A stretch of 64,000 nucleotides of DNA from assembly GCA_022266195.1 (NCBI GenBank), contig WHVY01000005.1, positions 1,922,001-1,986,000 of the forward strand. The letters run 5' to 3'. Positions 46,664 through 59,300 of the stretch are shown one piece after another. Under the pieces are notes generated by a model. That model was not told where the DNA came from, searched no databases, and was given only the letters and a program-made list of their open reading frames with translations. Positions within the stretch are counted from its first letter, which is position 1. Every line of letters starts with the position of its first letter. This DNA is from Tetranychus cinnabarinus. Lineage: Eukaryota > Arthropoda > Arachnida > Trombidiformes > Tetranychidae. The position numbers and the translations under genes were made by a program.

Positions 46664-48287
46664 GGTCATCTCGAATGTTTTGTACTATTTGCTCCAAACT
46701 GTGTTTAAGGCTTCGATACTCAAAGAAAACTCAAAGAGGCGTCGGTTTCTCGTATTCACTTTGGTTTTACGCTCTATAAGCGAATTGGGTTGCTGGTTAT
46801 TTTTTAGGGATTGATGTAATTGCAATGTGGTTTTACAAAATGCAATTTTTTAAAAATTCGGCTTTAAATTGGCTAAGAAATCATTCTTACAGAATTGCAA
46901 ACTCCTTAATGTTTCTTATCAAATCCAGTCGATTTTTACGGCCAATAATTTAGCCTTTTATTTTCATGCCTCTTAAGGTGTTTTATTTATACTTGTATTA
47001 TGGTCATCACGATTGACTTTTAACTGTCTCAAGATCTGGTAAGTTATATTTATTTGTTATCATTTGGAGTGAAAAGCAGCTTTTTTCACTCCAAATGTTT
47101 GAATCAGTGAGCCATTGGGATTTAGTTAAGCAGGAAAACAATGAAAAACAACAGCAAAGGATCAAAATGATTGTTGATTAGTTGTTGAGGTTGGCTAAAC
47201 TAAAGCAATTACAGATAATGATGATGATTCTGGCAATGAGTATTTCGATCAGCGAAACCAATTTACTTAAGAATTAACAGATCATTAAAGCTTATTGTCA
47301 ACAGTTTAAGCTTTTGTTCAGCTTTTTATAAGATGAAATTGAAAGATGGACAAGTTTAATAATCTAATTTAAAGTAATTTCCAGCAATTTAGATTGACCA
47401 TTTATCATCATTGGGTCTTAGGTTAACTCCATTATCATCCCTGCCAAGCTCAATTAAATCAAGAATCTGTAATTAAAGGATAAAGTCAAATGGATGATTT
47501 GCTTTTCAACGAGACAATCAGTTGATCACTCACAGTTGAACCAAACAAATTGATATAAAATGAATAGAAGGAACAAATTGTTGGAAAAAAAGATTTTATT
47601 TATCAATAATTACTTTCAATAACCAAAAATACAATATAAGAAAATAGTAAATTCATATTTTTTCATTCATCATGTTTATGAAAAGACTGAGCTTTTATCA
47701 AATCTTTTTTTGACAAAATATAATTTCAAACAAAAAAATTAACAAAATATTAAAGTGATAGTAAAATAGCGATTAATTACAATTACAGGTAAGAATGGAA
47801 ATTTTGATTCTCCCTTTATGTAAGCGATGAAACAAAAAAAAATTATCACTTTTACATGGAGTATATTTTTTATAAAATTATAGACTCATGTTAACAAAAT
47901 TAACTTGATATCCATGTAGTCAGGATATAATAATATATATTTATAAAACAAATTGTTTGTGAGAATTAAGTTGATTCGTTGTAGTGTTTTCAAATCAATT
48001 TGGATGGCTTCAATATAGTGTAATAACATTGGCGTAAAATTTTAAGACTGGAGGATTGCAATGACTCGCAAATCGCTGATTAATAACAATTTAATGATGT
48101 TCAATCCAAAACATTTCTTTATCTTTACTTCCTTTTTTTCGTGATCTTTGTTTTGTTGGACAATAAATCACTCCATTTTTTGTATTTTTTGAGGCAAATT
48201 TCAATTTCTTGTCAAAAGATGGTTGAGTCCATTTTAATGACACTCAGTGTTGATGATTAAATGATAACAGTTGTCCGTAAAAGACGA
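46664..48287. other. Spacer between repeat array and forked/espin-like gene
   Basis: AT-rich. Holds a 15-bp perfect stem with a 7-base loop at 47061-47097 and presumably the 3'UTR of the minus-strand gene. No exon seen. Confidence 0.45.
47061..47097. repeat. Perfect 15-bp hairpin
   Basis: CATTTGGAGTGAAAA at 47061-47075 pairs with TTTTCACTCCAAATG at 47083-47097 around the loop GCAGCTT. Confidence 0.75.
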
Positions 48288-51200
48288 TTACCAATAGATT
48301 GAATTGGTTTTCCTCAATTTAAAACTCCAAGGAGGATTCGATTCTCGGTGGTGACTTTGATTGGTGCTGATGAGTTTGCATGAGCTTTGTGATGACACTT
48401 GATTAGATTGTGAACATTGATTTTCATTTTTAAACCTGTAACTTGAAAAATAGAAACAAAATGTAAAGTTAGATTCAGCTTAATATCCTTAGACATGAAG
48501 GAAATGTTAAATTGTTAGTAAGGATCAAAGATGAACCAGAAATCACCAGAAAAAAATATTGGTTAGTTAGTTAATTGATAAATGATAAAATGAATAAAAT
48601 AAAAATGAACTTTACATTACATTATTAGCATTAAAAGGAAAGCCATTGTGTTGGTTAGAAATATTATAATATCGTTATTATGTTATTTGCATCATTTGAT
48701 CAATCATTGAATCATTATTATAATCAGGTAATTAAATCACAGGGCAAAGAGTCCAATTTTTAAAATCATATTTATAATTAATAATAACCTACATCAACTG
48801 CATATTAAAATAGCATTATTAGTAAAGTGTTTATTTAAACGTGGTTAATGTGATACTTGACAATGAAAAGTCATTTCAACGGTTCAATTTTGGATCAATA
48901 ATACAAACCATAATTAACAAACTAACCTTTCAGTTGGACTTGATGAGGTTGTTGATGAGTTTGATGAGTAACCATAACCAGGTTCATCTTTGCGATTCAA
49001 TAATTGCCTCTTCCATTCAGGAATTGCACTAATTCGTTTAGCTTCATGTTCAGATAAAAACTCTTGTTCAGCCTCTTTCCGAGCTTTCTCAGCACTCTTC
49101 TTAGCCAACATAAGCCTCTTCCATTGAGGTATTGGCACCCCACTATTATCATGAGTAGCCACTTTATCTAGAAACTTTTCAGCTGTATATTCATTTGCTA
49201 GTTCAGCCATTTTATCCTTAACCTGAAATAAGAAAAATAAATGAAAGTTAAACTCAAATTTTCTGAAAATGTCAAGGAAAATGAAAATTCTCGAAATGTA
49301 TTCAAATTGTCATCAAAATCATGAGGCAAAATTATTAATTGAATTCAGTCTAAGCTCATTGAGTTACAGACATCTTTTTAGGAACTTCATCTTTACTGAG
49401 AGTATTTAATTTCATGTTAACTTATTAAAACTTGAAGAATCAAAATATGTCTAAAAATGATGTTTTCAACTATTTTATGTATTTTTTCCTTCTTCCTCAC
49501 CAATTGCAATTCAATTGATTCTTGAGTTGTCTGCTGAGTTTTTTTTGATTCCTCTCATTTTAACATTTCATTTAACCTTTAGATTCTTCAGAATTTCATG
49601 ATGGAGAAAACATTTTCAGTATCTTGGTAGACAGGGTGCGAAAAAGAAGGCAAAAAATCAAAATGTTCAATTGAAAATGTTATCAATCAAAGAAGACACA
49701 CAAAAAAGAATCAGAATTTTCCTGTTGTCTCAAATTTTTTAGATCATCATTTAGTCTAAAAGTCAAATCATTAATTTGAAATTAATTTAACAGAATCAAC
49801 TGGAAAATGTTGGAGAAAAATGTTAACCAAAATCTCATTTTACATGTAAAATTCAATTCTCATATTTCAATTGATTTTCTGGATTCGTTTTTGCATCTTT
49901 CTGTTAAATCATTGATTCCAATTAAGTAAAACAGAGTGAAACAAACATTACGATTATGATTTATATCAATTTTTTGACATTATTTGCTCCACTATTTTAA
50001 ACCCTTTGCACGGACCAACAAACATCATGAAATGATAATATTCAATTTCTTGATTCAGTCTTTTCAACTCTTCTGTCAAAGCTTATCACACCTTCATCGT
50101 TAAGGAGATAATGCTACGTGATGTTAACTTTATTACGACAATATGTATATTTAATCATGACAAACCTTTCAATTTATCAGTTACTTTGATTACATTTGGA
50201 GCTACAATTCAATATTAGTGTAATAAAAGGCTTACCTCATCTCGACTTTTATCTTGCTCTTTCCGTTTCTTTATCCCATCCAAATCTCTGGACATTTTGA
50301 GTTCAGCAATAACGTCATTTTTGTGTAATAAAACGGTTCGCTCTGATATATTTGGAGAAAAATATTTATCAAAAAAGGGTGAATTCAATTATTATTAAAA
50401 TTATAGTGAAAAAGTAGTTTAACACCAAAATTGGATTTCAGTTTTCTTGAGATTTTTCAAGTCATTTTCACCCTTTACCTGTTTTTCCTCATCATCAGTT
50501 AAAGCTTTTTCACTTAAACTGAATCAAAGGAAACTTCAATTGAAATATTAATGCCAACTTCAATTACAATCATTCAAAATATTTAATCTTATTGTTATTG
50601 TGTTGCTTTGCTTGTAAACATTTAACCATTTTATTGCAACTTTAAGCTCATGTTTAATGCACTGTTGATCATTTACCTTTGTGAAAATGGATTGTAGTAA
50701 AAGGTAAATATTAGTGAGCTTAATTAATGAGTCAAAACTGATGTCAAATCAAGTATTGCGATAAAATGATGTCCTGCGAAAGTAAAATATTGCTAAATAT
50801 TGCTAAATGTCATTTAAATTGGCGTACATTTGAAACTTTTTAACTGAATTCAAGTAAATTACTACTTTCATCAATAATTTGCTGAAACATTGAATCAGTT
50901 TTCTCATAGCACGTTACGATGTAATGATAAAAGTAAAACAAAGTCACAGCCAATGACATAGATGAGCTCAAAGTGAAACTAAAGTGCCAATCAATAATTA
51001 GCTTAATTAACATTCCACAAATGAAAATAAAATAAATGTTCGCTTTTATGTTTCACTTTCTTAATCTTCATCTTATTTGGTGTCTTTTCCTTCACTTATC
51101 ATTATCTTCTTAAGATTTTTCATTCTTCTTCACAATCTTCATCATCTTTCGCTATCCATTCAACTCTTTTTTACTCATTTAAACTTGAAATCATCTTTTT

Positions 51201-54200
51201 ACTCTCTTCATTCAACTGCAACGACAGTTCAAGAGGAGACTACAATAATAATAAAAGCACACACACACAAACAATATAATATCTAAAATATAATATTATA
51301 TAATGATAGTAATGATCATCAAGATAATAATCATAATAATAATAACTAACCGTTAGAAGGTTTAACCGTTTTCCTCAGATGGATTCTCTTCAGTTCATCT
51401 TGAGTAACTGTAAAGTTGCAGCTACCATTCACGTTAGCTGGTGATGAGGATGATGAGGACTGATTAGTTGATGATGCTAACTCGACAATTGATTTGTTGT
51501 TAGATTGTGAAGATTCATTGAATGACGTTCCCTTAATTCCATCAATTGATCCAGACGTTACACCGTACCCGTTACCCAGGTTACATGTAGATCCACTTAA
51601 CCCATTTCGGTTAATCAGATTGGATTTAGCGATTCCAATTCCTCCTGATCCTACTCCGAGTCCATTGAGGGTTGAATGTGAATTACTAGAGCAACTTGAT
51701 TCTGAACGAATTGAACTACTCCAGCCTGATTTAGTTGAATGACAAGTTTCATAGAGATGTTCAGAGGTTGCTGAGGAAGATGGGCGAAGTGGATGATGAT
51801 GGCTGTGGTGTAAAGTGTGGGGATGGTGAAGATTATGGGTTGATACTGAAGATGCTGATGAATGTGAATCATCTTTGATTGCTTCATATTCATTTGATGA
51901 AGAACAGGAAGAGTTCATATGAGGCTGATACAAGTGAGTTTCAGATGAACTTCTTTTGATTCGTCTTTTCTCGAAAAATATCATTTCCTTACAACCTCCT
52001 CCTGATCCCATTCCAGGACCTGACCCTGAATTGATGAATCTGGGTGAAGCTGAAACGGTTTTACCAGCAACACGTTTCAAATATTCAGAGGGCTTTATGT
52101 TTGTATCTGAATCTGGTGGTGAGTTAAATTGTGGCGGGATGAATGCTAACTGTTTCTCTGCTATTAATTTTAACTTGCGACTTTTATCGACATTATTTGA
52201 TCCTGGTTCTTCATATTCAGATGAAGATGAAGATGATGAAGATAAAGGTATTTTACTGACAGCTTCTTTGGATATTAATAGGTTAGCTGGTGGTGGAGGA
52301 GGCGGAGGTGGAGGTAGTTGGTGACTTTGGATACTTGATGTTGTTTGCGTTTGTTGGTTCACTGTCGGTATTGTAGATGTGTTTATGGTGGGTCCAGTTG
52401 AAGACGGTGACGATGTGGCTAATTGATTGATTGTTGACATTGATGAGGCTCTGTTTAAAGTGTTACCATTGGCTACTGATTCACCAACATCTAACTTGGC
52501 AATTAAATTTTTGACTTCTTTATGACGGTCATTTGGGGCTACTTTTAATGGGCGAGAATCAATCGAGTAAATTTTATCTTTAATGTAAATTTCTGAACAT
52601 TTGCTCTCACTATTAATTCGATTTTTAACTGTCCCATTATGGTTCGAGATACCATTAATAGCTTCAGATTCAGTCTTTTTGCTCAAAGTAGAAGCTGACG
52701 AGTCGATAATAGGCTCCAATTCATCGACTTCTTGATAAATTCTTTTCTCTAAATCATCAAATTCCTGATAAATACATTTATCACTATTAGTTGACGATGA
52801 CGAAGAGGATGACTCAGTTACTCCACTTGACATTGAAGAGGTCAATTCTGACGTTGGTGGACTTGAAGATGAATCGCATTTAATATGATCATGATCATAA
52901 TCAGGAGGTGGATCAGAAGATTCAGACATTGTTCCTTCATCAGAATTTGTATAAACTTCTGCTTTAACTGTAATATATTAGACAAAAAGGAGAGAAAAAA
53001 CAATTTAATTAACTGATTGTAATTAGCTGAGAGTAATTCATGATTAAAGAGATTAAGACATCGTAATTGAAATAAAAATGGAAACAAGAATTGACAAAAA
53101 ATATGGAACAATCTTTTTCTTAATTCATCATACCGTCTGATAATCTATCTCATCTAATTATATTCAATGTTGATCAAATAATTAGTAAGTGTTGGTAATT
53201 AAATTAAAGGTAAATTGCTTCAATCTATTTATAATATAATTTAGCGCTTAATAATTGCTTTTTTTAATCAAATGAGTGAATAGTAATGATTGCAATTTTT
53301 GCTTATGCTTAGCATAACTATAAAGTCAACCTTATTTCTTATAAACTTGTTTCAATTGATTCTTCATATTTGATCATTAGACCTAATATTAGCCAATAAT
53401 TAGATAAATTGGATAAAAAGACTCAAATCATCAATTGTTGCTTATTAAATGTTAAATCGTTTCCATTATTTGATGACATGTTAATGAAAAATGAATGTTC
53501 ATTTTAGCATCAATTTAAAGCGGAGAACGGAGCAAAAAAATATTTCACTTTTCTCATTGTTATTGTTCATTGATCATCAAATTTTAGAATAAATAATTGC
53601 ATGTTTTCAGCTTTCAATTTATCTTATTAGACAAAAGTCATTGATTTCCTCACCTAATTTAATAGGATGATTATCTGATTTACGATGCTTCTCATAGACT
53701 TTGGATGGCCCTTTGGGTCGATTTTTGCGGAATAATTTTTTAACCCGATCATTTGATGTGACACAAGAAGGATCATGAAGAAAAAAAGGTTCAGTGTTTG
53801 ATGTTGACGGTGGAAGAAGTGAATCTTCATCGGCAACTGATTCTTTACCAGAATCGGACGCTTTACTGCTATTAGCTCCAGATGAGTTTAACCGATGAAT
53901 TGATTGTGAGTTTTGATGAGTTGGAAGGTGATGATGATGAAGATGGTGGTGGTGGTGGTGAGGTGATGCTCCTGTTGTTGAGTTTGTAGTAGATGTTGAA
54001 TGTTTCCGAGGAAAATGAAGATTATCAGTTGGCTTGACACCATCATTGATGACGTTGCCACATCCATTGACTCCATTTTCACATGGGCGAAGGTAAAAGT
54101 TGTCACCGGTTGGACCATGATGATGACCGGGCAAATGAGTATTCCAGTAGTCGAGAGAATCGATACATCCACAAGCATTTCTTGAAAAAAGAAGAAGATA

Positions 54201-56309
54201 TTATTAGCAAATTTATTGAAATCAAACAGTAAAACGTTTCAAATTTTATAGCTAAAATGCTAAAATATTGTTTCATATTTGAAAGGTGAGAAATAATAAA
54301 CGTGATATGATAAAACCAAATAGCATTGATTAACTTGAAAATAATTCGGTAAGATGATAAGATGCATAAGTTGATATTTATGATCTGAGAATTGTAAAAA
54401 TTTATCTTTTGTTTTATTCACTTCCACTTGAATGTTATGAAGGTGAGACTTTTTTGGTCAAAAATTATCACAATTGACCATTATTCAGCTGATTATTCGC
54501 TAAGCCCTGATTCAGTTTGAATAAAACTTGATCAAATAAAGAGATAATTTTCACACATATGACAATAAGTCAACCATGATCTTTTGAACTCAAGTAAAAG
54601 TATTTGACAATTTTCTAACCTTATAACCATTTTGACGTTGTACGTTCAGTGTTAGCAAAATTAAACATACACCACTAATAATAATCTTCAACCATTGTAT
54701 TGGTGAATGTGAAGTTCAACTGAATTATTTCAAGTTTACAGCAAATGGTCAATAACACCACCAAAAACAAGGTTAAACTTAAACAAGGAATAAACGATTT
54801 AGTAAACGAGAAAAATCACCAGAAGAAGAGTAATTGAGTTAATTGGACTAAAAATACAAACAATAGCAAAATGACAGAAAAGTAGAAGCGAAACTTAGCA
54901 ACAATTTAAAGATTGTTGAAAAAATTTTCAATTTGTTTCCTGATTTATTTACAAACAAATGGGATGGAAAAACAAGGAAATTTGAGAAACTCAGATTTTG
55001 TAAGTTGGAAATCAATGGTAAAAGATTTGAAAGAGAGCGGATAAAGAGAGAAGATGGAAATGAAGATCAGGATGGAAATAATGATGAAAAACTTGAGGGC
55101 AAAGGGTAACAATAACAAGACCAGAAAAAAAAGGCAAAAAGCTTCAAAATCAACAGGAAAAATATTATATCACTAACTACATAAGGTAAGTTGGGGTGAC
55201 TAATGAAGCCCGGAGTAAACGGTAATAAGCTGTAAACTTATATCAAGTTATTCCAATGTTGTAATCAGTAACAGTGTTGTACCGTGAAAATGTACAGTGC
55301 TGTGTAAAAAAAATGCTACATCAAAATAAGAAAAAAAAACTAATTGAGTTGAAGATGCATAAAGCGTAAAGACAGGAGTAGGAGGAAGAAGCTACTAAAG
55401 ACGATAAAAAAAGTAAGATTAAGATGAGGTTAGGTTAAGGTTACAGTATAAGAGGATGCTAATATTAGATGAAGGAGAAAAATTATAACAGAACATTGGA
55501 ATTATCAGGAGATTCTGTTCAATTTGATGATGATAATTTTGATGATTCAATTTATTTGTTTGTCAAGCATGGCAGAAAAACTCAAAATATAAATAAAAAA
55601 TGATGGCCTTAGGCTACTAAATATATTTTTATGATATTATAAGATTAAAAAAATGGTTTGATTTGTTTGTTCTGATACGGATTGATAGTCATTGAGAAAA
55701 GATTGATTCAAAGAAGAAGAATGAAAAAGTCAACTTGAATTAAGATTATTGTTATTATCATATGCATATGAACGTGACATCGACTGATTTCAATTGGGAA
55801 AGAGCTATTATCGATATTTGGACAGTTCGCTGATTTCACGTTGAATCCATTTACAGCACTACTACATTGGCTTTAACCAGTTGTCAATCAATAACAATTA
55901 AACTGCGATAATTAGAATGTCTAATGAATGCAATTAGCAACGATGATAAATGATTCATTTTACTTTAATGCTGCAAAAGTAAATGTAAAAATCATGTTGA
56001 ACCCAAATTCCATTTTATTACTTTTGGTTAATATTTTTTTCTGGTTAACTCATCATTTGTTTTTAGACAGCATAATGTTTATAAACTAATGATCTTGTTG
56101 ACAGGCTTGGTGGTTAAAAGATTGAGTTGACAAAATGGTGGATTAAACTTGAAATGATGATATCTTACCTTAGTTCAGGACATGATTCAACAAGAAGTTT
56201 AACACAAATAGGACAACCTTTAGCAGCAGCATAATGTAATGCAAGAGCACCAATGTTGTTTTCATCAACAGCAGGCATTTTAGCTTCTTTTAACAACCAA
56301 CAGAACATC
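48288..56309 (-). CDS. Forked/espin-like actin-bundling protein, 3' six exons
   Basis: Minus-strand exons: 56309-56169, 54180-53654, 52967-51351, 50342-50236, 49222-48927 and 48435-48288. All joins keep frame and give about 944 aa to the stop. The first exon encodes an ankyrin repeat (NNIGALALHYAAAKGCPICVKLL). Exon 2 has a His-rich run and Ser-rich stretches. Exon 3 is Ser-rich with a nine-proline run that could bind profilin or SH3, and the block KLKLIAEKQLAFIPPQF. The last exons hold the C-terminal actin-bundling module with two WKR motifs, VPIPQWKRLMLAKK and IPEWKRQLLNRK, ending NPPWSFKLRK. Espins and Drosophila Forked cross-link actin filaments in bristles and microvilli. The first exon starts in mid-codon, so more ankyrin exons should lie upstream, or a short isoform starts at the ATG at 56308. 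The last exon is the least certain. Confidence 0.85.
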
Positions 56310-59300
56310 CTTAATTAATTGTAACCAATTAATTTAGTCCACAAATGCAGGCAGAAAAAAACAACAGAAAACTTTTACCATCAAAGTTCAATGGAAACAA
56401 ACAATTGGTTGATTAAACAGAACTAAAAACACAGACACAGAGAACACACAATCCAATTTAATGATACATTGTGAGATGACAAAGGGTTGAACTGATGGCG
56501 CCAACTAATCGATGAGTTAAGACAAAGACAAAAACCGTTGGTTAAACCAAAGATGGTTATCAATTTTCTGGTAAAATTGTGTGTCGTAAGAGGTTAACCT
56601 GTTGTTAACACTTTGTAAAACCGTTTTGTTTGCCCTTTTAGTTGAGTCGGCTTATCAACAGTAAAGTTGCAAGTTGCTTCTTCAATATTTAACAAGTAAC
56701 ATGGTTAATGTACAGGGTTTGTTGATATTAAAATAAACAAAAAGAAAACAGTGAAATGGAATAACAAAAATGTAAAAATAATGGCAATAATGATACTTGA
56801 CAGAAAGAAACTGCCAACGGGATTAAAGTGTTGATCAGCTTGCAGTTAAGCAAATGACGGCAAATTGAGTGAACAACAATTGTAGAAAAGGCTGGCAACC
56901 GAAGAAGAAGAAGAAGAAAGAGTTAATAGATTAATGGATTATGAACTCATCGGAGAAGAAAGAAAGAAAAGAAACAAAAAATGGGGGAAAGAGAAGATAA
57001 TAGAAAGATAAATGAAAAATGTAAAGAAACAGTGAGAAGAGAAGGGGCTGAGAAAAAAGTAAGATAAAAAGGGGAAGTTACTTTATCCATTTTTACATTT
57101 ATCGCCACTCATCGAAGGCAAGTCGTTAAACTCAGAAAGCATGAAAAATGCCTTCAAAAACCTTCCCTTTTTGCCAAAATCTCGTTCTTCTCAACATGTT
57201 TTCAAATTTGTCTTCAATCTTCATTCCCTTTCTCTCGTTCAGTCTCTTCAAGATCTTCATCCTCATCATCATCTTTGTTTTCATCAGTGTCTTCATCTTC
57301 ATCACAATCGTCTTAACTTGTTACCAAAAAACACATCAACAAAATCAATTTGTGGATTCGCTGATCCGTTTGTTTGTGTAGCTTTTGTTGTTCAACCCTT
57401 TTCTTAATCACAATTAATTGGCAACTTGATCTTATCACACCTTTTTCCCTCTCTCTTTCATCCACTTTCTTCATTTATCATCATCTCTTTCATTTCACGT
57501 ATTCAGCTGTTGATTATCTACACCGTTTGTCAGGTATACACATTAACCTCTTAAAGCTTCATCAGGCCTAAATCAAATTATTGATAACACACAACGAACT
57601 ATACATCCTTTAATCATCAATAGATCATACTATAACAATTTAACAAATTATCTTCATCATCATCACAAGACATACATGATAAATATTGTCATCTTCAGAG
57701 CAAAATTGATTAAAAAACATGATGAAAGATTCATCAACACGTTCATCTAATCAACTGATCACCTTTTCTTGCTTACTTCAACCTTGCTAATGTAATTTCA
57801 ATTTAAATTCATACTCAATGGACAATTTTAATTAAGCCAAACGTTTACTCAATAGTAACAATTAATTAAGTTAATAATTGAGTAAACGGATGATGAAAAC
57901 TGAGTGAGTAAGGATAAGTAGATTTGAAACCAGAACTTCACTCATCCGAACCATTTTTCTTGGTTGATAAAAAAATTTGATTTAAAAATACCAGTAGCTT
58001 GAATTTGAAACAAAAAAACCGTCAAATTTCCCAAAGTATGTAAATTAAGTCATTTTTTATCATTTCAAATGAATATCATTCATATTTTTGGTGTTTATTA
58101 CCATTATAATTATTGCTGAAAAAAAATATTGAAATTGTTTTATTGTATCCATAAATAAAACATGTAAAACAGTCAATTTTATAAGAATTTTTTTATGTTA
58201 AGTGAAAAACAAGAATCATTTTAATGGATTCGAAATGAATTGAAATTATTTTCATTATTAATTCTAGATTCGAAAAGAGAAGCCTTTCAACGATGTCTAT
58301 CAGGAAAAGTTCAAATTTATGTGAATATAAACTTAAATTTGAAAATTTCAATGTATTCAGAGGATTCTGATTTATTCTGATCTTCTTGGTTTTTCCAGAC
58401 AAATCTTATCAATTCTCCTTTCAGTAGACATTTTTTCAATCCATTTCAATTTAATTCACATCTAAATCAAGGACGAACCAAGCCAAAATAGTGAATTGAT
58501 TAGAATGTAATGATTGAACAGATGATCAGGAAAAGATCAAGGTTGATCCAGAATTTGTCTTATTGTTTCCTTATCTTCATGTCTCTGACTTTTTTAGATT
58601 CCTGGATTCCTGGCATTTTGGCTTCATGGTTTCTCTTCCAATGCTTTTCAACAGGATTAATCAAAAATGAGTAAACACATGCAAGTTAAGGCCTCGTGGT
58701 AGTTCAAGGGAACCATTATTAATCAAATTTTCTTCCAAAATAACTCAGATGGAAGTTTTATCATCGTTTACTTCACTTCGATTCTTCTCACCAGCGATAT
58801 AGCAAAGACAATCAACCATTTGATTATCTCATAGTGAACATTCATGAGAAACAAAAAGATGATGATGACGATAATGATACTGGTGACGATTCTGATGGCA
58901 AAATAAAAAAGAATATAAAATCATCAAGAAACGATAAAAATATTTACTTTGCTAGCAATTTCAGCACAAAGAATCAAGATTTAGATTATCATCTGTATTA
59001 TCTTTAACACAATTTTTGATCGCACAATTAGCTGGATAATTAATTAGCTTCTTGTATTGTTAACACATATTTAAGATTGAAGCACAGATGAAAAAAATTA
59101 AGTATATGTTAGATCACTACATTGAAAGATATTCATGCATAAGACGCGAGGCCCCTTGGGGCCGAGAGTCTTATCAATGAATATCTTTCAATGTAGTTAT
59201 CTAACAAACTTATACCAGTTTTGTTGTATTAATGTGCTGCACTGGTATTAGTGCAATATACTTTTTACAAAACAATGGCTTTCCAAAAAAAAAGTGGTAT

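Noticed and set aside
51494..52324. Plus-strand frames opposite the forked/espin-like gene (51494-51742, 51956-52324)
   Set aside because: Shadows of the Ser/Pro-rich minus-strand exon.
56905..57407. GAA-rich stretch and Leu-rich frames around 57.2 kb
   Set aside because: Simple-sequence bias on one strand; no ankyrin or other domain on either strand.
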